A DNA stretch of 64,000 nucleotides from Molossus alvarezi (lineage: Eukaryota; Chordata; Mammalia; Chiroptera; Molossidae), in NCBI GenBank assembly GCA_037176705.1, contig CM073907.1:13981001-14045000 (forward strand), given 5' to 3'. Below, piece after piece: positions 51,301 through 62,600 of the stretch. The position numbers and the translations under genes are program-made. The notes under the pieces are model-generated. The model was not told where the DNA came from. It did not search any database and saw only the letters and a list, made by a program, of their open reading frames with translations. The first letter of the stretch is position 1, and every line of letters begins with the position of its first letter.

Positions 51301-54300
51301 TGGCCAATTTTGCTCAGTGGTTAAAGCATCAACCCACAGACCAAAGAGTCGCAGGTTCGATTCTGGTCAAGGGGACGCACCTCGGTTGTGTTTCGATCCC
51401 TGGCCCTGCTTGGGGTTATGTGGGAAGCAACCAATTGGTATGTCTCTCCCACATCGATATTTTTCTCTCCTGTCCCTCCCTCCCTCCCACTCTATCTGAA
51501 AAATTAATGGAAAACTATCCTCAGGTGAGGATTAAAGAAAGAAAATGACTCTAACCATCAAACATGATAAATTTACCCTCAAAAAAAGTAAAATGAGCAC
51601 GGTCTGGCTAATGAACACAAACACGAAGCTGGAATTGAAAGAGAGCAGACAGTATGGCGCCCTACTAGTGAGCACGAGGACCAGCAGAGCCTGCCTAAGG
51701 AACTCGAGTGCTAAATATTACAAGACTTCACCATGGCCAGAATCAGTCTAGACCACACATTATTCCATCTTAACGCTTATTCTTTTGTTAAAAGAGGAAA
51801 TGCCCAAACAGAAAGGATCTTAGCTGCTAACTAGCCCTCTGGCTCTGGGCAACAGAAGTTCCAAGTCTTGGGTGGTTGGGGCTGCGTGAAAAAGGTGAAG
51901 GGATTAAGAAGTACAAATTGGTAGTTATAAAACAGTCACGGGGATGTAAAGTACAGCACAGGTAACAGAAATATAGGGTGAGGCAAAAGTAGGTTTACAG
52001 CTGTGAGTACATGAAAGTTTATTCATGTGTCATCATGTATTAATTGTTGTACTCTTTTCCATACAAACAACTACAAACCTACTTTTGCCCCACCCTGTAT
52101 TGTGACAACCACAAGTTGCCAGGTAGGTAATGGAAATATTGGGGAGGTCACTTTGTGAAGCATATGACTGTCTAACTACTATGCTGTACGCCTGAAACTA
52201 ATATAAAACACTGAATGTAGCCCTGGCCGGTTTGGTTCAGCGGTTAGAGCCTTGGCCTGTGGACCAGAGAGACCCGGGTTTGGTTCCTGCTAAGGGCATG
52301 TGCCTTGGTTGCAGTTTGTCCCCAGCCCTGGTTGGGTCGTGTGAATGGCAACCACTAGATGTGTCTCTCTCACGTCGATGTTTCTCTCTCTTGTCCTTCC
52401 TCTCTCCCTCCTGTTCTATCTGAAGATAAATACAAAAATGTCCTTGGGTGAAGATAAAAACAAAACAAAACACTGAATATAAAAAAACAAGTAAGTAAAT
52501 GAACAAACAGAAGCTCTAAGTCCTGTAACTTCTGGGTCTCTGCAGAGGACACCAAGGTGCACACCCACTCAAAAGGGGAACAACAGGGGAGCCTTGTGAA
52601 GGCCACTCCATGCCAACGCTCCTGCCCCCCGGGGAAGTGCCCTCCTCGTCCTGAGAGCCTGCCCGGCACAGTCTGAGCTCCACATACCGTTTTCCGTCAC
52701 TGCCAGGGTTTGCGCGTCCCCGCTCCCGCAGGCCACATCGATGACTTTCAGTCCTTTAAGCCCAGCTACCAGCATTGGAATGGCCTCATCTTCACTGGAG
52801 CCTTCAAACACACAGGACTGGTTACTGCAAGTCCCTCCAAAGAGGCCCCCCAGCACATGCTCGCGTGGGCTCTGCACCGCCTACCGTGGCCCAGGCGGCC
52901 GTAGTTGCCGCGGCCCCAGGTGTACAGCTCCCCCTCGGCCGTGACGGCGGCGCTGTACGTGCTCCCGCACGCGATGTGCACCACGTGCTTGCCCGCCTGC
53001 TTGCCCGAGAATGCAGAGATGGCCTTGGGCTCCTCCAGGGGCCTGTGCGGAAAGAGGCAAGAAACGGGGCGCCCTGAAGGGTTCCTGCTAGTGCTCGTTT
53101 ATTCCAAGAGTGCGTGTTCTTCACTATGGGAGTCATGGACAGTGTTGCCCTTTGGCTGTCTCATGAATGATTAAGGCATACAGAACTCAAACACCCAACA
53201 TCTCCGTGATTTTTGTTCACGAGTGACCAATGCCAATCACAGCATCGGCAGAAATATCAAAACAGTGTCTACTGAAGACACACACAGTCAAGTCCACAGC
53301 AGCTTTGCTCAGTGGTCCCAGTGGGCCATCCACAGACAGACCCTCAGCCAAAAGGAGGAGCTGATGTGCCCAACAGCCTGGCTGAAGGCACAGGAACTCT
53401 GCCGAGTGGAAGAGCCAGAAACAAAGTGCCACGTAGTGACAGAAGAGCAGGAGGCAGGCAGTAGGAATCGGATGCAAAAGGTCCAAGGACAGCAGAGGCG
53501 CTCCACCTTGGTCCCCCACCTGCACACGTGGGCTGAGTCACTCGAGAACTTCCGGTCAAGATGGCGGCATAGGTAAACACAGTACTCACCTCCTCCCACA
53601 ACCACATCAAAATCACAACTAAACTACAGAACAACCACCATTCATTTTTTTTTAATTTTGGTGTGTGCCCCTAGCGGGAACCAACCCTAGGACTCCCTGG
53701 TCCGCAGGCCGATGCTCCAACCACTGAGCCAAACCAGCCAGGGTGGAACAACCATCATTCAGACATTCAGGACCACCTGTCATTGAGCTGAATGGAACTC
53801 CTACAACTACAAAATTAAAGCAGCAACCACATGGAGACTGGTAGGAGGGCGGAAGCCCAGACTGGCTGGTCTCACACCCTCGTGTGAAGGTCCTCCCTGA
53901 GGAGTGAGGGGTCCCCGTCCTACACCAGGCCCCCAGCTCAGGGTTCCAGTGCCAGGAAGAGAATCTCCATCACTTCTGTCTGTAAAAACCAGCGGGAACT
54001 GAGGCTGAGGCTGCAGGAGCCCCAGGCAGCTTCTCTTAAAGGGCCCGCACATGGACTTACTCCCTCTAAGCTCAGAGGGGAGGCAGTTAGAAAGGCACCA
54101 GAGACATATGGGGAAGCACTGAACTGTTTGGCCTTGGGACAAGGGCTGGAGAGGTAGCTTTCTCTCAGACTTGCTGGTGAAGGCCTTTGTTCCTTTGGTG
54201 AGCCCTTCCCTGGGGCGGCACACAGCCGCCATATCTGGGGCTCCAGCAACCTGGCTCGCACTGTTGGCCCCGCCCTGGTGATTCCCTGAGGCCCCGCCCT

Positions 54301-57300
54301 GCCCCACCCAACTTTCAGGCCCACCCAAGCTGATTCTAAAGGCTTTACCATAGGACTGGCCTGTCTTGGATCCTGCTTCAGAGTTTCCTAAAATCCCTCA
54401 AAGCAGCATCTGGTCTCAGCGAGCCCTCTACCTCTCATTAAGTGGCCCCAGACCTGGCACTAGAAGCAGCCAGCCTTGGTTCACAACTTAGCTTTTCCTG
54501 GGCACCTCCAAGCCCAGCACAAGAAGCAGCCACCAGCAGATCACTCTGTAGCTTATGCCATGCGGTCCGGAATAGAAGATAGGCAGTGGCTGACCTTGCT
54601 CCCCCAGAGCCAGCACACCCAGTGGATAGTTTCAGATCACAGCGAAGCACCACCACCCAACCACCTCCACAAGTGACACACTCAATGAGCAGACTCAGTG
54701 GGTACCAGAGCCCTGATGAAATAAGTCTTGCTCTGTGTGGTGGTCCCTACACAGCTGATCCTCCAAGGGAGTCAGAGGCCAGTGGTCACAGCCAGTCCTT
54801 GCAGCTGATCAGCCTGAGTAAATCCCTCCCATTGACATGCCAACAGAAATCAAGACTCAGTTACAACAGAAGGGTATACAGTCCACACTAGGGGTGCACC
54901 TCGAGGGCCCAGTGGGGTGATAATGGAAGCTGGGCCACTGGATCCTACAGGACACCTACAACAACAGGCCACCCTATGAAGCCTAGGAGACACAGCAACT
55001 CTACCTAATACATAGAAACAATCACAGGGAAACAGCCAAAATGAGAAGACAAAGAAACATGTCCCAGATGGAAGAAAAGAACTCAACTCCAGAAAAAGAA
55101 CTAAACAAAATGGAGATAAGCAATCAATCAGATGAGGAGTTCAAAACACTGGTTATAAGGTTGCTCAAGGAACTTAGTGAGACATTCAAGGAACTTAGGG
55201 AGACCTCTAAGGAACTTAGCGAGAACATCAACAACATAAAAAAGGACCAGGCAGAAATGAAGGATGCATTAACTAAAACAAAAAATAATTTACAGGGAAT
55301 CAATAGTAAAGTAGATAAAGCCAAGAAGCAAACCACTGATTTGGAATATAAGGAAGCATAAAACTCCAATCAGAACAGTAAAAAGAAAAAAAAATCCAAA
55401 AAAATGAGAATAGTGTAAGGAGCCTCTGGGACAACTTCGAGCATGCTAACATTCACATCATGGGGGTGCCAGAAGGAGAGAGAGCAAGAAATTGAAAACC
55501 TATTTGAAACAATAATGACAGAAAACTTCCCTAACCTGATGAAGGAAACAGACATCCAAGTCCAGGAAGCACAGAGAGTCCCAAACAAGATGAACCCCAC
55601 GAGGTCCACACATCATCAAAATGCCAAAGGTTAAAGACAGAGAATAAAAGCAGCAAGAGAAAAGCAGCTTGTTACCTAAAAGGAGCTCTCAGAAGACTGT
55701 CAGCTGATTTCTCAAAAGAAATTTTGCATTCCAGAAAGGAGTGTTAAGAGATAAAGGTGATAAAAAGCAAGGACCTACAACCAAGATTACTCAACCCTGC
55801 AAAGCTATAATTTAGAATGGATGGGACATATCAAGAGTTTCCCAGACAAGGAAAAGTTAAAGGCGTTCATCACCACCAAACCAGTATTATATGAAGTGCT
55901 GAAGGGTCTTCTTAAAGGAGAACAAGAACAAAAATATGAACAATAAAATGCAATTAATACATATCTATCAACAATCGAATCTACAAACAAAATGATCAAG
56001 CAGAACAGAAACAGACTCATAGACACAGAGAACTTTTTGGTGGTTGCCAGATAAGAGGGGGTTTGGGGAAATGGGTGAAAAAGATGAAGGGATTAAGAAG
56101 TACAAATTGGCTGTTAGACTGACGAATCTCAAAGGGAAGTGGGGAGGGAGGGTGGGAAGAGATCGACAAAGAACTTCTATGCACATATGCATAACCAATG
56201 GACACTGACCACAGTGTGGGGAAGGCAGGAGCAGGGTGGGAGTGGGGAGGAGGGGGTCAATGGGAAAAAAAAGGAGGGACATCTGTAATACATTCAACAA
56301 TAAAGATGAGTTTAAAAAAAAAGGCATGCAACTGTGCACTTACAGCCGATGGGCGTGTGAGCCTCACATAGACAGCTGAAATGTTACATGAATGAGGAAG
56401 GAACCAAGGAGCCAGATGTACTAACCACATTGCAATCAAGATTTTACAAACGCAAAGCAGGAGATAGGAAGGATGGTGATCAAGTCTTATTAGCTGATTC
56501 TTCACTTTCAAATTGGCCAAAGGGTATATTTATCTCCAGTCTGTTTACTGTACTTGGTGACCCCCACTATGGCCTCTCCAAAGACATGGTTTACTCACCT
56601 CGTGACCCCTAGTCTGTAAAATACGTGAACGTACAGCGGCAAGGGGTGCGGCACAGGGTCGCCAACTGACTGCACTCTGGGAGCCACTTCCCTGCTCTGC
56701 TCTGCTCTGCACCTCCTGCTCTCTGCACTGATCTCCTTTCCCTTGACTCCTCGAGCAACGGACAAGTTAACCTAGCATTAAATCTCCACTGAGTATTATT
56801 TTATCACAAAATATCCCTGCGCACTACCTTGTAAATAACAGGAGTAAAGACTAAGCCTGCCCTCGTACCTCGAGCCTCTCGAGTCCTGGTGCCTGTGCCA
56901 ACCCGTCCCTTCTCGTCCTACAGGAACCCGGATTCTGCCTTCTGTGGTGACCACCCCTTTTACTCCCTCGTTCTCTGTTACCGTCTGAACCCCCCTGTCG
57001 AGTCTGGACGACTTCTGCTGCACGTCAGCATGTCATCACTCTGCTCTCCATCCTGGGGTTCTTCCCGGTGGTGGTGTCCATCTCCCACCGCAGGGATAAC
57101 AGAAGGGTCTCTCTGTGACTCCATTGCTGCCCAGTCCCCACTCATGGTCCCCCCCCCCATCGGAAGTGCGGATGTATTTTCAGTTTCAACATGAAGCCCA
57201 CTCACAACACGGTAAAGAGCCGCCGCCCTCCATGGCGTCGCCACAGTTATAGCCTCACGTTCAGAACAACCCGTCATCAAAACCTTCCACAAAATAGGGC

Positions 57301-59618
57301 ATAAGAAAGCACTGATTTTTGTACCTGAGAAAATGATACTGTTTCAATTCAGGAGAGGGAGGCTTTATCATGTTGAAGAAACAGAAGTGCAAGATTTGCT
57401 CTAGAAAACTCCATGGGGTGAAGGTGTGGTGTGCAGCCAGAGGGTTGGGGGAGACGTCACCCTCTGTGCTGTGGGCTGGGCTCCCCTGGCGTTACCCAGG
57501 GGCTGGCACCCTTGGCAGCCACCTCCGTCCCAGCCCTGCACGTCAGAGCAGCTGGCAAACATGAGCCACACTTCCTCTTCCACCGGATTTTGGGTACAGC
57601 AACACAAAAGGAGAGCGTGTCAGTGACAGGAGGGGGCCATACGTACACGGTATCCCCGTGGCCCAGCCGTCCGCCGTCCCCGCAGCCCCAGGAGTACACC
57701 TCTCCAGTGGCTGCCAAGGCCAGGTAGTGGTGACCGTCAGAATGGGCAGCAATTTTTACTATGTTTCTGGAGGCAAGACCCTGGACGAGCTGTGGAGCCT
57801 AAAAGGCAAACACAGAAAGAAAGTTAATAGTGAGCAGTCCGAGGACAACGAAAAGAGCATGATGCTCTTTAATGTCCTGTCCCACTTCAACCCACTGGTC
57901 ACAGAGAAAGAACAGGAGCTTCTGGGGGGAGGCTGGGCCAGCTGTTCCGCACCCGCCCAGCATGGCCTCCAGGCATTCCATGTGTGACCAGGTTACTCTG
58001 CGCAATGGAAACTCACAGCACCCTCCTGTGACGGGGACATGCATGTCCCAACCTGCCATCACCCCTGAGAGGCTCCATTCCCTCGCCTGTTACTTCCTGG
58101 TCTCACAGTCAGATACGTTTACACCTGAAAGTCCGTTTGCAAGTGGAAACCACATCGGGAATGAGTCACTGTAAGGAACCCTCGATCATGGCAACTAAGA
58201 GAGATGCCTCAAACACTGACAAAATGGTTACGATTAAGATTCTAAATATAACTAAGACACAATGACCACATGTTTGAGTCTTCAGAAGCCAAACAATGCA
58301 GAGATCAGACCTCTGCGGCATCAGCAGGAGAGAACCTGCCTACTCCGAGGTGAGGGCGCCCAGGACACCCACCAGCGTGTCACTGTTGTAGGCCTGCGTG
58401 TAGACACGGCCGGTCCTTGACAAGATCAGGAAGCGTTTTTCCGCACAGGCGATCTGCGTGACCCCCAGGTTGGCCAGGCCTTTGCTCTGAATGGGACCGA
58501 TCACGTTGGCATAGCACTTCCATCCTATGAGCCCCCATCCTATGACCTCCTGCAGCGAGCCCTGTGAGACGACAGAGGAAGCAAGTCTTTTTACTGCAGC
58601 AAGAAAATTCCTTTCTGTCAAAAGAAAGAATCTGGAGTGACACTGAGATCCTGCCAGGTGAACTGAGATCCTGGAGATAAACACAGCACCTGCAAGAGAA
58701 AAGCTCATCAAAGCATCGGAGCAGCTAGTGACCCGTCACGTCGCCTCGGTCCACAAGTGAGAGAAAGTAACTGAATGGGCTCTTTCCGCAGCAGTTCATT
58801 TTCAGAGCCCATCAAATGGTACAAGTTTGACCTTAAACATTTTTGTTTTGCTGTCCTTTTAAGAGCGAGAGGAACATCAATGTGAGAGAGAGACATCAAG
58901 TGGCTGCCACCCACATGACCCCAACTGGGATGAGGACAAACCACAACCTGAAGTACGTGCCCTTAGTGGGAACAAACCTGGGACTCTCCGGTCCGCGGGC
59001 GAATGCTCTAACTGCAGAGGCAAACCGGCCAGGGCTTTAAACATATTTTTAAATGCTCTGACCATATCAGGTAACCATTTTGTACCATAGCAGGCAGAAG
59101 CTGAAAGACCAGGCACAAGGCTGAGAGACAAATGTCCCTACTGTTGGTGGGGAATGAGAGTTTAAACCGTACGCAGCTTGGTGGTTGGTGATCAGCCAGT
59201 GTCCCCACGTCAGTCAGGGACACCCCTGCTGGTGCGAGCACACCCACAGGTGTGTCATCACAGGCTACCTGACTTCTGGCCACACAAGTGTCCACCAATA
59301 AGAGGCTAATTAAAAATTATGAGACACCCAAACATGGACTACTCAACTGCTTTAAAAAAATGAAAACAGCTCTGGCCGGTTTTGCTCAGTGGTTGGAGCG
59401 TCGGCCTGTGGACCAGGGAGTCCTGGGTTCAGTTCCTACTAAAGGCATGTACCAAAAACAAAACAAAAAATGAAGACATGTCCAGCTGGTGTGGCTCAGT
59501 GGATTGAGTATCGGCCCATGGACTGAGAGGTCCCGTTAGATTCCCAGTCAGGGCACATGCCTGGGTTGCAGGATTGATCCCCAGGAGGTAGCCGATCGTT
59601 GTTTCTCTCTCACACAGG

Positions 59619-59664
<46 letters not shown>

Positions 59665-62600
59665 AAAATCAATGAAAACATTTTAAAAATTAAATTAAAA
59701 AATGAAGTCAGAGCTCTGTTTATTCATACAGAAACCACTTAGGTATATACTCTTATTTTTGGTTTTTTTTATATTTTTTCTTCATTGATTTCAGAGAGAA
59801 ATGGAGAGGGAGAGAGAAGATCAGTTGGCCACCTCCTACATGCCCCCCAGTGGGGACTGGGCCCACAACCTGGGCATATGCCCTGACTAGGAATCGAACC
59901 AGTGACCTCTTGGTGCATGGGTCGAAGCTCAATCACTGAGCCATACCAGTGTATGTTATTTATTAGAAAAATACAAGTTGCAAAAGCAATGCAACAAGCC
60001 ACTGTTAACACCACCTTCCAGAGCCCAGGCAAGGAAGGACGCATGAGAAACAGAAAGCTGAGAGGCAGCAGGAGGACTCTGGGACGGAGAGGGTGCAAGG
60101 GGAAGCAAGTAACTAGATTAGATGCAAGTGTATTTTTGCATCTAATTCTGATTCTGAACCATGTTCCTGATACTTGGAAGAAAAGTGACTGTGAGATACA
60201 ATAAATACTCTTCAGATGGAAAATAAAGTTAAAAAAACCTGGATTCAAAACCAGGGTCATTCTGTGTGACTCCGGCAAAGTTCCCTGTCCCCGCACGGGA
60301 CAGTCTCCTCAGGGACACTATGGGGGTACTGCTGTGAGGATCTGATGCAACCACGCAGTGGGGGCAGGGCAGGCTGTCGGCACAGGCGAGCGGCCGCAGC
60401 TCTGAGCAGCACCTTCATATAGCCCTGTTTGGCGCTCCTCACCTATAAAAAGGGCTCTGGGACCTCCCTGGGGAAGGCGGGGTGGCGTATAGCTATGTAA
60501 ATAAAGGGGAAATCTCTGGGAATGCACCTCCTGAGTGTGGACCCTGGGACACTGGGCTGGGACTGGACCCCATGGGCCTCAGCCTGCTTAGCACTGGGTC
60601 CAGGGACAATACCTTAACTTGTATACACGTTTAAAAGCTATTAACCAACCCCACCTCAACACCACACAGGCACACGGAGAGCGGAGGAGTGGCACTAACT
60701 GGGGCTTCCGAGAACAGCCCCGCCGCACGCACCTTGTGGGCCGTGGGTGAGCTGCACAGAGGAGGCAGGCAGGGCGTGGCTAGGCGGTCTAAGTGGGCCA
60801 GGACAACTACAGCCGTCTGTCGTAAGTCGATGGCGAGCTCGCTGTCTTGTGGAAGAACAAGGTACCTGAGGAAACTCTCGTTGGGGCTCAGGGGGCCAGA
60901 CAGCAGCTAGAAGAGAAGTACACAGGCATCTTCAGAAATACCGGAAAAAGGCAACACGATTAGCCTTTGCTGTCTCTTTGGACTTTGCATCCACAGTGCT
61001 TCGCTACTGGTACACCCGCTCCCCGGCCGTGCGATGAGAAGTGCCGCCCAGGCACGCACACCGCCCTGCACCCTGCACCCGCGCCCACGTCAGCGGCACA
61101 GCCCAGCCCGGCAGGCTCACCACTCCAAAGGCCCTCGGAGAGTGCCGAGCCAGCCCTGCCGGAGCACAGCGCTTCACCTCGACCTGGCTTCGAAACTGAA
61201 AACAGAAACCACCTTTCTTCATCTAAACACTGTGCCCACTGGAGAAGACCTAACTTTATTTGCGTGTTATTAATTATAAGTCTATAAACTCTGCAGTGTA
61301 AACGGAGAACAGCCTTATTATCAGTAAAGATGGCTTCAGGATAGAAAAACCAGCCCTGGCCAGTTTTGCTCAGCGGTTAGAGCATCGGCCTGTGGTCTGG
61401 AGAGACCAGGGTTCGGTTTCCACTAGGGGCATGTACCTCGGTTGCAGTTTGTCCCTGGCCCTGGTTGGTCGTGTGGGTGGCAGCCACTTGATGTGTCCCT
61501 TTCACGTCGATGTTTCTCTATCTCTTCCTCTCTCTGCCTCCCAGTCCATCTGAACAAAAAATGGAAAAATGTCCTCGGGTGAGGATAAAAAAAAAAAAGA
61601 AAGAAAAATCAGGCAGCAGTTTTACCATGGAGTGGCTAAGTCTCTCTAGAAAAGACCTGCAAAATCAAGCCTGTGCCTCTGAAGAGCAGCAGGGTTGTAG
61701 CAGGGTCAAGAGTCAGACTCAGGGTGTGGGGAGGGCAATGCTCGGCCACCAGCCTCAGGTCCTGGGACTACTTAGGTCCCCTACACACAGAAGAGCCAAC
61801 AAGGTGAGCCACTACTTCCTTTCCTTAAAGATACTACTCTTTAGGGAGAGAGGAAGGGAGGGGGACAGAGAGGAACATCGATGTGAGAATGAAACATCGA
61901 TTGGCTGTCTCCTGCACACAACCTACAGGTACTGAACCCCAGGCATGTGCCTTGACTGGGAATCAAACCAGCGACCTTTAGGTGCACAAGATATGGTCCA
62001 ACCAACTGAGTCATACCGGCCAGGGCAATGAGCCACTATTTTAAAAGCTCTTTCTCTAATAGTTATTTAGAAGTGTGCATTTCAGACCTAGTGCTGTGTG
62101 TACTGACGCAGCTGGTGCTTGCTGATCTGTGACAGGGGAGCACAGAGGAGAGAGATTCACTCTGCTCCTCTGCGCAGGACCAAATGTGTGCGACCAGGAC
62201 ACCGAGTGCGGCCTCACAGTGCAGCACCTGTGTGAACCCAACAGATGCTGCTTCCCACAGCAGCCGAGCCTCGGCCCTGCACCACCACTGCACGTGCCCA
62301 TCTTCATGCCTTCACTAACTCGCACCCTTGCAGAGGTGAACGCAACCCCTCACATCTTCCGCGGCATCCTGCTCTCGCTCCCCTCACCCCAGCCAGAGCA
62401 GAGTGCCTGGCGGCTGGGAACACACCAAGCACTGAGCCCACAGAGGGCTCAGGGGCTCCGGCTTGGCAGAGAACACGGCCTGCCTGTCTCTGAAAGTGCA
62501 GGCGGATCTCTGTCCAGAAGCTTATTCCCCTAAACACATGCCACGCAGAACACACGCAGCCCACACCCACCCACAAACAGAGTGGGCTCTGGCCACTCCT

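Noticed and set aside
55041..55361. Possible host coiled-coil gene
   Set aside because: Recognised as the ORF1 part of a HAL1 element with a stop and frameshifts.
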